The notes: generated by a model from the letters alone, not told the origin. 64,000 bases of DNA from Capnocytophaga gingivalis ATCC 33624 (GCF_000174755.1 NZ_ACLQ01000010.1:124001-188000); one strand, 5' to 3'; numbered from the stretch's first letter, positions 53,811 through 61,579 are shown. Program-made: numbers and translations.

Positions 53811-54449
53811 TTACTTCTTTTGGTTATAAAAATATACACCTGCTCCAAATAGTAAAAACAGGATCACGATATTGGTTGGAGTAAAGAAACCTTTTTTGGG
53901 AGCTTCTGTCTTAGGGGTTCCTTCCGGAGAAACCTCTTTTTTCTCGGTTGGTGCTAAGGAGGGTTCCCCTGTGTTACTATCCTTTACCTTGGGGCCGCCT
54001 TCTGTGTTTTTTTCGCTTATAGTAGGCGTGGTGTTTGTGGGGGGAGCTTGGGTCACAGGTGGCGTTGATGAAGGAATGACCGTATTGGTTGGGGGCGTCT
54101 GAGCAGGTGGATCCGAGGGCTTTTCAGAAGGAATTACCTTGTTTTTCTTTAATTCCGATTCATAATTAGCCAAAAGAGACTTCATGTCGGATATAAGCGA
54201 ATCTATACTTGCATATAAAGAAGGGAAGACATCAATTACCCAATCTTCCATTTCTTCATTTTTTATAGTATTCAATTCTGCTAATATCTCACTATAATGC
54301 TCTATCCCAAGAGTATAAGTAAGGGCAACATCATTGTTAATAATGAAAGGCGGAATTTTCTTTTTATACTTATCTAATGTTTCTTTCTCTTGAGTTACCT
54401 TTTGCCAGAGTTCGTTAAAACCTTTTGTGGTTGCATATATAGAGGCCAT
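53811..54449 (-). CDS. Tail-anchored protein with Pro/Thr-rich linker
   Basis: A 212-residue protein in three parts. A helical soluble domain (about 1-105, NELWQKVTQEKETLDKYKKK) is followed by a Pro/Thr/Ser-rich linker of about 75 residues (PPAQTPPTNTVIPSSTPP) and one C-terminal membrane segment (IVILFLLFGAGVYFY) with a short basic end. No signal peptide is present. The polyvalent gene starts six bases downstream. The function is unknown; the plan is shared with other proteins in the element. Confidence 0.7.
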   Translation of the reverse strand: MASIYATTKGFNELWQKVTQEKETLDKYKKKIPPFIINNDVALTYTLGIEHYSEILAELNTIKNEEMEDWVIDVFPSLYASIDSLISDMKSLLANYESELKKNKVIPSEKPSDPPAQTPPTNTVIPSSTPPVTQAPPTNTTPTISEKNTEGGPKVKDSNTGEPSLAPTEKKEVSPEGTPKTEAPKKGFFTPTNIVILFLLFGAGVYFYNQKK

Positions 54450-54453
54450 ATTT

Positions 54454-54609
54454 TTACTGTTTAGAATTTTGTTTATCGTGCTTAATTGCCAAATGTACTT
54501 GATACCCTGCTAAGAAAACAGCAGCGGCAGAAAGAGAAAGGGCAAGTATATCCTTTAGGTGGAACTGGCTTACACTTGTACTTTTTTGCGTTGTCTTTTT
54601 TTGTGCCAT
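54454..54609 (-). CDS. Small single-span membrane protein
   Basis: A 51-residue protein read from ATG at 54607-54609 to TAA at 54454-54456. A basic N-terminus (MAQKKTTQKSTSVSQFHLKD) is followed by one membrane segment (ILALSLSAAAVFLAGYQVHL). Its first 40 bases overlap the alternative, frameshifted end of the upstream lysozyme-like gene. It could be a holin or a virion membrane protein. Confidence 0.6.
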   Translation of the reverse strand: MAQKKTTQKSTSVSQFHLKDILALSLSAAAVFLAGYQVHLAIKHDKQNSKQ

Positions 54610-54693
54610 AGTCTGGGGTTATAATATTTATAAAGGCAAAAGGCAGCCCCCGCAACGAGGGCTATACCTATGATTCCTATTCGTTTTTTTTTT
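54570..54693 (-). other. Candidate frameshift/slippage site and its membrane-anchor extension
   Basis: The minus strand reads GTTG, ten A, CGAATAG. Frame zero stops at this TAG. The -1 frame runs 41 codons without a stop from the A run to TAA at 54570-54572 and encodes IGIIGIALVAGAAFCLYKYY plus a basic tail. This frame has no start codon of its own, so it can only be reached by slipping on the A run. Confidence 0.6.
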
Positions 54694-55162
54694 CAACAGA
54701 AGGTATGTAGCTTACATTGCCCATCATGGAAAAGGCTTTTTCATAAGCACTATACGGCACCAATGATTGAGCTGCGGCCGCTCCGTTTTCCATCTCTGTA
54801 ATGGCTTTGGCTAAGGATATAAAAAACTTACGATCAAGTTTTTTAAACGGCTGGTTTTTTGCGATCTGCATTTGCGCTGCTACATAGTCTATATATCTTC
54901 CTGTTTTGTTCTCGTGAGGGGGCGCCCAAACACTAATGAGTTTTTCCAAGGTGTTTTTTCCTCTCTGTATCCATGTATAAGCATTCTTCATCAGAGCACG
55001 CAACCCATATTCCAAACTCTCGAACTGTTCAAAGGCCTTGTTGGTGTCCGTATTAAATTCCTTGGAGATTTTACCTTGCCAAGCGGTGTCGCTCATTCGA
55101 ATATTTCCAGGGTTATTATTTCTCAGTCCACGAATTGTGGTAAGTCTTCTTAAATCAGTCAT
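54677..55162 (-). CDS. Lysozyme-like NNPGN protein, possible frameshift to a membrane-anchored form
   Basis: A 161-residue protein of the NNPGN family seen in Bacteroidota phage-like elements: RGLRNNNPGNIRMSDTAWQG, then EYGLRALMKNAYTWIQRGKN. These resemble peptidoglycan hydrolases of virions. The zero frame ends in VEKKNE just after a run of ten A (plus-strand T at 54684-54693). With one extra A, or a -1 slip, the frame continues as KRIGIIGIALVAGAAF and ends at 54570, adding a C-terminal membrane segment and a basic tail. The paralogue upstream has exactly such a membrane anchor. Confidence 0.75.
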   Translation of the reverse strand: MTDLRRLTTIRGLRNNNPGNIRMSDTAWQGKISKEFNTDTNKAFEQFESLEYGLRALMKNAYTWIQRGKNTLEKLISVWAPPHENKTGRYIDYVAAQMQIAKNQPFKKLDRKFFISLAKAITEMENGAAAAQSLVPYSAYEKAFSMMGNVSYIPSVEKKNE

Positions 55163-55179
55163 ATCTATTGGTTTATAGG

Positions 55180-55956
55180 TTATTTTTTCTTCCCTTTTTG
55201 TGCATAGTGATCATACAGCAGGTATCCACCCGTGCCAACCACTATAGCGACACCTACCCACAGGAATACGTTGCTACCTTGGCCGCTATTAGGATCTGTG
55301 GGGTAGGGGTTTTGTAGGTTAGGGTCTGTAAGATTGTTTCCTCCTTGTTGGGTATTCCCTTGTTGGTTTCCTCCTCCTTGTTGAGGGGTACTATCCCCTT
55401 GTTTGTTGCCTCCGTTCTGTTGGGTATTTCTGCCACTGGGTTTATTGGGGGGTGTATTGGCAGGTTTTTTGTTCTCTGGCATTACAGGATTTCCACCACT
55501 GGTCATATTTATTCCCATATAGATATAAGCTGTATCATAGGCGTCCTCAGGAATAAAGTGCGCACTGCTCCCCATTTCTATACTGGCAATTGCCTTAGCC
55601 ATCTTTATATAAAAATCCTTGGTAAATGCCGTAATTCTCTTGTTTTTGTCTACTCCCAAAGCCTTGGACAGGGTAGATTGATATAGTGCTACCTTTTGGG
55701 TGCCTGCTGCGGGGTGGAAGCGGTGGGAAAATTCCAATATGGTATTTCTCTTTCCCTTATCCATGATTGTACGAATATTGATCATTAAGGCACGCAATCC
55801 GTATTCTACAGTGATAAATTCTTCATACTTATCATTACCTTTTCTAAGTGCTTTTGGCACTTTACCTCCCCAATCTTCCCCTTTGTTGGGAAGGTTACCA
55901 GGGTTATTTTGGTATAGGGGACTGTTTTTGTATTCGTTTGTTGTAAAAGTTCTCAT
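55180..55956 (-). CDS. Lysozyme-like NNPGN protein with membrane anchor
   Basis: A 258-residue paralogue of the following gene. YQNNPGNLPNKGEDWGGKVP and VEYGLRALMINIRTIMDKGK form the enzymatic-type domain (about 1-150). A Gln/Gly/Asn-rich linker (about 160-215) and a C-terminal membrane segment (VFLWVGVAIVVGTGGYLLYD) with KGKKK follow. It has no signal peptide. It probably acts on peptidoglycan during entry, exit or assembly while fixed to a membrane. The catalytic residue is not certain from sequence alone. Confidence 0.75.
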   Translation of the reverse strand: MRTFTTNEYKNSPLYQNNPGNLPNKGEDWGGKVPKALRKGNDKYEEFITVEYGLRALMINIRTIMDKGKRNTILEFSHRFHPAAGTQKVALYQSTLSKALGVDKNKRITAFTKDFYIKMAKAIASIEMGSSAHFIPEDAYDTAYIYMGINMTSGGNPVMPENKKPANTPPNKPSGRNTQQNGGNKQGDSTPQQGGGNQQGNTQQGGNNLTDPNLQNPYPTDPNSGQGSNVFLWVGVAIVVGTGGYLLYDHYAQKGKKK

Positions 55957-55972
55957 GTTTACAGCTTTAATG

Positions 55973-56488
55973 TTATGAAAAAGATTGTTTTAGTGTGTAT
56001 ATTTGTCCGAATCCGTCAATATCTATTTCAAAGGATAGTTTGTTAATAATATCAGTGTATTTTACCCAATCCTTTTTGTTTTGGGCAATCATGTCCCATA
56101 TTTCTCCAGCTAAGGAAATTCCATTAAGTTCTATATATACATCTTCTATATAGGCAGTACCTCCTGCGCGCAAGTTTAGTTTGTAAAATTCGGGAAGGGT
56201 GGCATAACCTATCTGTTTGCCTTTGAGGTAAACACGCATGACCTTGAGTTGAATAGAGCCGTTGGTATCTATAAAAAAGTCCTCCGCTGTGGGGTTGGTC
56301 AAAGCAAAGTCCAACCTTAACCATATTTTGTTCTGAAAGATTTTAGCTCCTGAATCTCGGTATCTGTGGAAAGAGAACATGACTTTTTCAAAAAGACGCT
56401 TTGCCTGCCCTGCTTTTGCTTTTGCCATACCATATATGGCGATTCCTAAACCAAAAAGGCCTAAGAGTACAATTGATCTTGTTTTCAT
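55973..56488 (-). CDS. Membrane-anchored LEA14/WHy-like beta-sandwich protein
   Basis: A 171-residue protein. An N-terminal membrane segment (SIVLLGLFGLGIAIYGMAKA) is followed by a beta-sandwich with LDFALTNPTAEDFFIDTNGS, which has the NPT-type core motif of LEA type 2 (WHy) domains. It overlaps the stop of the preceding gene by four bases. Its role in the element is unknown; a virion surface or membrane-spacer role is inference. Confidence 0.6.
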   Translation of the reverse strand: MKTRSIVLLGLFGLGIAIYGMAKAKAGQAKRLFEKVMFSFHRYRDSGAKIFQNKIWLRLDFALTNPTAEDFFIDTNGSIQLKVMRVYLKGKQIGYATLPEFYKLNLRAGGTAYIEDVYIELNGISLAGEIWDMIAQNKKDWVKYTDIINKLSFEIDIDGFGQIYTLKQSFS

Positions 56489-56997
56489 AATCTTATTTTT
56501 TCCTTTATTCTAAAGCCTATCCAAAACACACCAAAGAGGAGGGTACCCCCGCCGATAAAGGCTAATATTTTAACGAGCTTTGGAACATAATATTGTTTGA
56601 CTATCTTTGTTTGTTCTACAGCTTTCGTATGAGAATATCCTGAAAACTTTTCTTGGTAGGTGCTTTGTCGTGCACCGATATTCTGATATACTACTAACTG
56701 CCCTTTGTGCCTATTGTAATAGACCCCTTGGCTGTCTTCTCCTTGTTGCCTATTGACCGAGATTTGTTGCATAATCTTGCGTACCTCCTCGTTACACAGG
56801 CTATCACATTCGGGCTTTATGGTTCGTATTTCAGGGATATTGATATAGACTGTATCTCGCAAAGGCACTTGTTTTTCTACAAAAATACTGTCTATACGCG
56901 TCCTTTGGGTAACCTCTTGGCTCTGCTGTGTTTCCTTAACCGATTTACAAGCAACTGCAAGGAGAGAAAGTAAAAGGGATAGTAAAATATTTTTCAT
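56485..56997 (-). CDS. Lipoprotein with C-terminal membrane segment
   Basis: A 170-residue protein with a lipoprotein-type signal (LLSLLAVACKS, Cys17), a polar helical middle (ETQQSQEVTQRTRIDSIFVE) and a second hydrophobic segment near the end (VKILAFIGGGTLLFGVFWIG). The combination resembles spanin-like or connecting proteins that bridge two membranes, but no family is recognised. Four-base overlaps with both neighbours indicate tight coupling. Confidence 0.6.
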   Translation of the reverse strand: MKNILLSLLLSLLAVACKSVKETQQSQEVTQRTRIDSIFVEKQVPLRDTVYINIPEIRTIKPECDSLCNEEVRKIMQQISVNRQQGEDSQGVYYNRHKGQLVVYQNIGARQSTYQEKFSGYSHTKAVEQTKIVKQYYVPKLVKILAFIGGGTLLFGVFWIGFRIKEKIRL

Positions 56998-57251
56998 TTG
57001 GTTAGGTCATTAAGGCGTTCTTCTAATTCTTTTATCTTCCTCCGGAGGTATTCGTTTTCTTTAACAAGCTCTTCATATCGTTTGTTATAGTCTTCTACGA
57101 AGTGGCCGTAAGAGGATTGTATTTTTTCTATTACATCAGCTTCTATAGCTTCGGTTTCGGCACGTCGCTTGCGGCGCTCAAATAAAATTCCTAACAAACC
57201 TCCTCCGATGAGGGAGGAGAGTATTGTTACTACATGTTCAAGGGCGATCAT
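56994..57251 (-). CDS. Small membrane protein with coiled coil
   Basis: An 85-residue protein. One N-terminal membrane segment (HVVTILSSLIGGGLLGILFE) is followed by a 55-residue coiled coil (YEELVKENEYLRRKIKELEE). This is the usual build of a holin-like or Rz-like protein. It overlaps the next gene by four bases. Confidence 0.6.
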   Translation of the reverse strand: MIALEHVVTILSSLIGGGLLGILFERRKRRAETEAIEADVIEKIQSSYGHFVEDYNKRYEELVKENEYLRRKIKELEERLNDLTK

Positions 57252-57272
57252 AATTGTTTTTGTCTTTAGTTT

Positions 57273-57800
57273 TTAATGTTGTAGTGCTTGGAGGTGACCT
57301 GTAAATTTGTATTTTATGATTACATCTCCATACCCAGCACTTTTATCCTTGTGGTATAGGTTCCACTCTCCTTCGGGAGCGGTACCTAAGGCTGTAGACA
57401 TGTACTCAACTCCTGGTAAATCATCAAGTTTTTGAAGCAGCTCAGCGCCTGTTATATTGGGATTGTCCAACATCTCCAAATCGGTCGCTTGGTGAGGATT
57501 GTTTTGTTTCCATGCCCCCTCTAACCTAAAGCCAGGCAAGGAAGCCCATACGACTACATTTTTCACCCCTCCGTCGAAAACAGGAAGATTTAGTTCTATC
57601 TCTTGGAGGGTAGGTAGCTTGGGATCAAAAACAATCTCCTTGGTAGTGATCTTTCCTTCCTTATTTCCTGTTACTCCAGATAGCAGCACAGCTGCATATA
57701 GCGTTACTTTCTTGGGGGCCTGATTATTCCCTTGGTTATTCCCTTGATTGTTTCCCTGATTGTTACAGTTACAAATCATTCTATGAGGTATGCCGATCAT
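57273..57800 (-). CDS. Beta-rich protein with QGNN tandem repeats
   Basis: A 175-residue protein. A Cys-containing start (ICNCNN) leads to four copies of QGNN (about residues 14-29), encoded by a 12-base tandem repeat at about 57721-57768, then a beta-rich domain of about 140 residues (KVTLYAAVLLSGVTGNKEGK, then GDVIIKYKFTGHL). It is a candidate minor structural protein. No family is recognised. Confidence 0.55.
   Translation of the reverse strand: MIGIPHRMICNCNNQGNNQGNNQGNNQAPKKVTLYAAVLLSGVTGNKEGKITTKEIVFDPKLPTLQEIELNLPVFDGGVKNVVVWASLPGFRLEGAWKQNNPHQATDLEMLDNPNITGAELLQKLDDLPGVEYMSTALGTAPEGEWNLYHKDKSAGYGDVIIKYKFTGHLQALQH
57721..57768. repeat. 12-base tandem repeat encoding QGNN
   Basis: Four near-identical 12-base units (TTCCCTTGATTG-like on the plus strand) inside the gene at 57273-57800. 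Repeat number may vary between isolates. Confidence 0.75.
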
Positions 57801-58312
57801 AAGTTTACTTTTTTGCTTACTTTTTGAGTTTGTGAGTTGTTCAGTGTTGCTATAAGCAAACCAAATAGGAGTATTCCCCCGCCTAACATTAGCAGTTTTG
57901 CGTCCTTTAGGTTTTGGTTATAGCTATTCTTTTGTGTTATTGTCGTCTGTGGGTTATAATATTTTTGTATAGGGTTTTCTTTCTTCGGCTGGGTCGGAGG
58001 GAGATTCTTTTCGGGCTCCTTCTTGGGAGCGGTAAAGGTAAGTTCGTCCAATTCCTCGGCAACCTCCCTGAGTACCACTGTAGGAAACTTGCTGGAAGTT
58101 TTGGTAATGGGTGAGGATTCCATGGTTTGCCTACCTATAAAAGAAAATACCAATTGGCTCCCTACAGGTGCTGTGAGCTTGTATATACCGTGACTATCTG
58201 TGGCAGTTCCCTGTATGGGTTGGCTGTTCTTGACAACTACATTGACCCCTAAGAGTGGTTCCCCTTTTTCATCGGTAACCTTACCGGTTATAAATCGTGT
58301 TTCTGTCTTCAT
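57797..58312 (-). CDS. CarboxypepD_reg-like protein with C-terminal membrane anchor
   Basis: A 171-residue protein. The N-terminal beta domain (GKVTDEKGEPLLGVNVVVKN, then LVFSFIGRQTMESSPI) is the module normally found at the start of Bacteroidota TonB-dependent receptors. Here a polar Pro/Asn/Gln linker (about 105-135) and one membrane segment (LLMLGGGILLFGLLIATLNN) replace the receptor. It has no signal peptide. A role in binding host surface proteins is possible. Confidence 0.7.
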   Translation of the reverse strand: MKTETRFITGKVTDEKGEPLLGVNVVVKNSQPIQGTATDSHGIYKLTAPVGSQLVFSFIGRQTMESSPITKTSSKFPTVVLREVAEELDELTFTAPKKEPEKNLPPTQPKKENPIQKYYNPQTTITQKNSYNQNLKDAKLLMLGGGILLFGLLIATLNNSQTQKVSKKVNL

Positions 58313-58314
58313 CG

Positions 58315-58767
58315 TTAAAAAAGATTAGGGTATCTGTCCTTGACTTGCTGGTATTCGCTTTTGTCCAATTCTTCCTTAAACCATTCCTTGAGGGTGAGCA
58401 TTTTCCCACTTGCCATCGGAATCTTACCAAACAAACGGTTATAGTAGGCCCTTTTACCAAAGCGATCCGATACTATTTTCATTTGTGTCTCGTCTAAATT
58501 ACTCATTATCTCCAATATCTTATTAAAATTGGTTCCTTCTTCCTTCATGGCATTGTGTAGCTGTTGGGCATACTCAGAGACCAATTCGCGATTGTTGGCA
58601 AAGTCCGCAATAAACGCCCTATAATCAGGGTCATTGAGCTTGTTGTAATACTTACCATAAGCGCCTCCTCCATTGGGGATTGCAGGCTTTTTTTTCAGTA
58701 GTAAAGAAAGAGTGATGGTAATGACCCCAACGCCGAAAGCACTCCAGAGTATATATTTCTTTTTCAT
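58315..58767 (-). CDS. Membrane-anchored annexin-like protein 1
   Basis: A 150-residue protein. An N-terminal membrane segment (LWSAFGVGVITITLSLLLKK) is followed by helices with annexin-type spacing: LHNAMKEEGTNFNKILEIMS, VSDRFGKRAYYN, LTLKEWFKEELDKSEYQQV. It has the same pattern, including FGKR and LxxW, as the next upstream gene, so the two are paralogues. The function is unknown. Confidence 0.6.
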   Translation of the reverse strand: MKKKYILWSAFGVGVITITLSLLLKKKPAIPNGGGAYGKYYNKLNDPDYRAFIADFANNRELVSEYAQQLHNAMKEEGTNFNKILEIMSNLDETQMKIVSDRFGKRAYYNRLFGKIPMASGKMLTLKEWFKEELDKSEYQQVKDRYPNLF

Positions 58768-58778
58768 AGTTATCTGTT

Positions 58779-59303
58779 TTAAAAAAATGCGCTGCCTACT
58801 TGTGCTCTTAGGGCGGCTAATTTGTCTCCACTAAACTGATCTTGTATCCACTGGCTCAAGTCCATATCATTTTTGTTTCCCATAGAAAAACTCGTTGCAG
58901 GGGTACGCTTACCAAAAGCATTGTAAATAGCTACATAGTTATTGTGTCCCATGCCACGCAAGGCATTATATACTGTGTTGTAGTTAGCCCCTATGCCATG
59001 CAGCGCCCTATAGATCATATCTGCCTTGCTTTTTGCCAGACCTGCGCTAATAGTAGCCGGCTTTTGGTTAGGGTCATAGTCCATCTTTCTAAATCTGTTT
59101 TTCCAATACAAGTTGTAGAACAACGCCCCGCCTATGCTTATTACTGTAAAGCTGATTAGGACAAGCCCTACATTGACAGCAGTTTTTGCCTTGCGCCCCG
59201 CAGCCTCTATCGCTTCGGGGTGATTATCTAAGTATTTACCAACAGAAGTAGCTGCAACAGTGGTAGCTACTCCCTTGAGGGCTGTTGTTTTCTTTCGTGG
59301 CAT
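58779..59303 (-). CDS. Membrane-anchored annexin-like protein 2
   Basis: A 174-residue protein with a membrane segment near residues 45-68 (GLVLISFTVISIGGALFYNL) and a C-terminal annexin-like helical domain: MIYRALHGIGANYNTVYNAL, IYNAFGKRTPAT and LSQWIQDQFSGDKLAALRAQ. It is a paralogue of the next gene downstream, 11 bases away. Real annexins bind acidic phospholipids with calcium, but the calcium-binding residues cannot be judged here. Confidence 0.6.
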   Translation of the reverse strand: MPRKKTTALKGVATTVAATSVGKYLDNHPEAIEAAGRKAKTAVNVGLVLISFTVISIGGALFYNLYWKNRFRKMDYDPNQKPATISAGLAKSKADMIYRALHGIGANYNTVYNALRGMGHNNYVAIYNAFGKRTPATSFSMGNKNDMDLSQWIQDQFSGDKLAALRAQVGSAFF

Positions 59304-59305
59304 GG

Positions 59306-59488
59306 TTATACAAATTTTCTAAGAAGTTTTTCGTTGGCTACAAATTTTTTACGAAACTTTTCGTTAGTAGCGATTTCGTGGAAAAGCGCTAATGTCTTAT
59401 CGTCCAAAAGCGCAATGGCTTGTAACTTTGCTTGGCGCGCTTGTGCGTCAATAGGATTGTTACTGTTAATTTTTATCGTTATTTCCAT
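59306..59488 (-). CDS. Small helical protein
   Basis: A 60-residue protein: a short beta start (MEITIKINSNNPID), then helices rich in Ala and Lys (ARQAKLQAIALLDDKTLALF). Two bases separate it from the annexin-like gene. The function is unknown. Confidence 0.55.
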   Translation of the reverse strand: MEITIKINSNNPIDAQARQAKLQAIALLDDKTLALFHEIATNEKFRKKFVANEKLLRKFV

Positions 59489-59497
59489 TTTTACTTG

Positions 59498-60289
59498 TTA
59501 TTTAGTTTCATATTTACTTACTAATTTGCTTACTTCTTCGTAAAACTCTTTGCTTTCGAATACTAAATGTAGTATTTTGAGCATAAAGCTGTCTACCTCT
59601 GGGGAGGTCTGAGCAAATTCCTGAATAATGACCCCTTTTCCTTCGGGTACTTGGGGCAGCTCTCCGTCGGCCCCTTGGAGACCTGTAGGAGCGCCCCCCT
59701 TGAAAGCACCCATAAGCATAGGGAGATTTTGAACAATACCCAAGAGCATTTCGTTATTACCTTTGGCTTTCGCTTCGCTAAATTTGTCGGCTAAGCGTTC
59801 TTCCTTGAGGGCGGCAATCTCTTGTTCTAACTTTTCGTTTTTCTCTTTCAAAAACTTATTTTCCACCTCCAAGCGTCCTTGATCATGTGCTTTCACATGC
59901 AAGTCCATCATCTGAGGAAAACTAAGCCCCATCAGTCCCATTTGCCCCATAGGCTGTTGAAGGGGGGCAGGGGAAACGGTGGCGGGCATAACTTCGGGGG
60001 TATCTTGTGGTGGAGTTTCTTCTTCCTTGGGGCCGAGTATAAAAGTTTTTGGCTCGGAAAAGCTCCTTGTCGTATTGCCGAGTTTTCGTCTTTCCTCGAC
60101 GATAATTTGGCTAATTCCCTCCGATACTAAGGAGTTAAAAAAGCCTTCCACACTGCCATATTTCTCTACAAAGCGATCTGCCGAGAAAGAACGTACCAAA
60201 GGCTGCCCCGTTTCCTTATTAATAACTGAGATAAGGATACTGGGAGAGTTTTTAAGTCTGTTAATAATATCAATGAGTTCTTTTTTCAT
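59498..60289 (-). CDS. Coiled-coil protein of unknown function
   Basis: A 263-residue protein. It has an N-terminal alpha/beta part (about 1-70, SGILISVINKETGQPLVRSF-like), a Pro-rich stretch (about 90-120), a Met/Gly-rich segment (GQMGLMGLSFPQMMDLHVKA) and a coiled coil of about 50 residues (ENKFLKEKNEKLEQEIAALK). It ends with a helical region. It could be a scaffold protein. It overlaps the upstream gene by four bases. Confidence 0.6.
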   Translation of the reverse strand: MKKELIDIINRLKNSPSILISVINKETGQPLVRSFSADRFVEKYGSVEGFFNSLVSEGISQIIVEERRKLGNTTRSFSEPKTFILGPKEEETPPQDTPEVMPATVSPAPLQQPMGQMGLMGLSFPQMMDLHVKAHDQGRLEVENKFLKEKNEKLEQEIAALKEERLADKFSEAKAKGNNEMLLGIVQNLPMLMGAFKGGAPTGLQGADGELPQVPEGKGVIIQEFAQTSPEVDSFMLKILHLVFESKEFYEEVSKLVSKYETK

Positions 60290-60543
60290 TCTGTTCTACA
60301 TTTTTGTAAGGCACGATAATCCAAGATGGCTTCCCCTCTTCCGTTTTCGAAAGAGATTTCTAAATCAATATCAGAGGCAGTTCCATCACCTTCCAAAAGG
60401 TAATAATCACCCTTTTCTAATGTTCTCTCACGGAAATATACCTTACTTTCTCCTGAATTGTAGAGGGTAAGGGAGGTAACACCTCGTAATAAAAAAGAGG
60501 AGTTGGAGTATATTTTCTGAGTGTTCCACTTGCTTTTATTCAT
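60286..60543 (-). CDS. Small beta-rich protein
   Basis: An 85-residue protein dominated by predicted beta strands (SFLLRGVTSLTLYNSGESKV, YYLLEGDGTASDIDLEISF). It overlaps the start of the coiled-coil gene and the end of the next upstream gene. It may be a small virion protein next to the larger beta-rich proteins at 60536 and 60999. Confidence 0.55.
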   Translation of the reverse strand: MNKSKWNTQKIYSNSSFLLRGVTSLTLYNSGESKVYFRERTLEKGDYYLLEGDGTASDIDLEISFENGRGEAILDYRALQKCRTE

Positions 60544-60907
60544 TGCCGCAGTTGTTAAAACGAGTATCTTCGTATATAAGGATCAGTTGGCCTTTAAAAT
60601 CTTTGTTGGCCACAGCCTCCTCTGTAGTGATTTCCAAGGTGTAAGTTTTTCCTTGTGTCTGAAAGTCCACGGGCTTACAGCCTGTAAAGTAGCAACTCTC
60701 ACGGGAGCGATAGTTGCGGATATGCTGCATTTTGGAAATGTAAGTGCCATCATCTGCTTTTAGTCCAGCATTGGCCACAAATTCATCGCCTTTGTTGTGG
60801 TAGATGAGTAAGCCAATCACACGGCCTGCTACAGGAGTGATAAAGATGTTGTTTCCTTTCTCTCCGACCTTGATGTCTATGTTATATACTTCTTCTTTGG
60901 TGTGCAT
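60536..60907 (-). CDS. Beta-rich protein, possible minor capsid
   Basis: A 123-residue protein made almost only of beta strands (VYNIDIKVGEKGNNIFITPV, RVIGLLIYHNKGDEFVANAG, FKGQLILIYEDTRF). The size fits a single jelly-roll. It lies just after the terminator that follows the 182-residue gene, so it would be made in lower amount. Capsid function is inference from composition and position. Confidence 0.5.
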   Translation of the reverse strand: MHTKEEVYNIDIKVGEKGNNIFITPVAGRVIGLLIYHNKGDEFVANAGLKADDGTYISKMQHIRNYRSRESCYFTGCKPVDFQTQGKTYTLEITTEEAVANKDFKGQLILIYEDTRFNNCGNE

Positions 60908-60932
60908 GATTTTTCTTTTTAGTGAGTTAGGG

Positions 60933-60988
60933 AATAATTATCAAAAAAGCCTTGCCTTAGCGACAAGGCCTTTTCATTGATAATTATT
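60933..60988 (-). terminator. Strong nested terminator after the 182-residue gene
   Basis: On the minus strand the outer arms AATAATTATCA and TGATAATTATT (11 bp, perfect) enclose a second stem GCCTTG/CAAGGC followed by TTTTTTGAT. It lies within the operon, 10 bases after the 182-residue gene. It would reduce transcription of the downstream genes relative to that gene. Confidence 0.85.
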
Positions 60989-60998
60989 AAGAGAAAAA

Positions 60999-61547
60999 TT
61001 AGTTTGTGAAAAACTCAAATCCTCTTAGCTCGATACGTACGAACTGTGTTTGTGAGCTTGGTACGCTGGCTCCTTGTGGGAACTGCCAAGAGATGTTGAT
61101 TTCCTTTTCAGGAACGATCACAGGAGCAGAGGCAATGCTACGGAAGCCATTGTCTTCTCCTTCGGAGATCTTGGTATATACCAAGTCTGATACAGGCAAT
61201 ACCAACAAATCTTCGTCCTGAGAGATCTTTAGCTCAGAGTTGAGAATTGCGGAGTTAGGCGCTCCTTTCCAATCTGATTCATGCAAGGAAGTAGCCTTGT
61301 CTTCTATGAGAACACGGATCCCGTCGATAACAAAGTAGCGACCTTTGTTGAACTTGTTGGCGTCGAAAGAGGTATCCCCTACGAGCTTTTTGGTGTTACT
61401 GTCGATGAGCAACACTACAGAGCTTTTTCCCTTTCCATCGAAGGTAAGGTACTGAGTTCTGTCCATCACTTTTGCGTTGCGGGTATCTACACCCATTGCA
61501 GTAAGAACGTGGTTGGAACGTTCTAATTGAACTTGTCTATTGTCCAT
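60999..61547 (-). CDS. Major structural protein candidate, beta-rich
   Basis: A 182-residue protein with alternating strands (QYLTFDGKGKSSVVLLIDSN, RYFVIDGIRVLIEDKATSL) and a C-terminal strand pair ending in FVRIELRGFEFFTN. Its codons (AAC, TTC, GGT, CGT, CTT) resemble those of the host ribosomal genes more than those of its neighbours. A strong terminator directly follows. Both indicate high expression, as for a capsid subunit. I do not recognise the family. A non-virion role cannot be excluded. Confidence 0.55.
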   Translation of the reverse strand: MDNRQVQLERSNHVLTAMGVDTRNAKVMDRTQYLTFDGKGKSSVVLLIDSNTKKLVGDTSFDANKFNKGRYFVIDGIRVLIEDKATSLHESDWKGAPNSAILNSELKISQDEDLLVLPVSDLVYTKISEGEDNGFRSIASAPVIVPEKEINISWQFPQGASVPSSQTQFVRIELRGFEFFTN

Positions 61548-61579
61548 TTTTAATCTATTTTAAAAGGTGAATCATTCAG

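Noticed and set aside
56579-56609. Plus-strand promoter match (TTTG, 19 bases, TATCTTTG) inside the lipoprotein gene at 56485-56997
   Set aside because: No terminator, hairpin or ORF follows on the plus strand, and such matches arise by chance in AT-rich DNA. The nested RNA at 50.9 kb is different because promoter, stems and terminator occur together.
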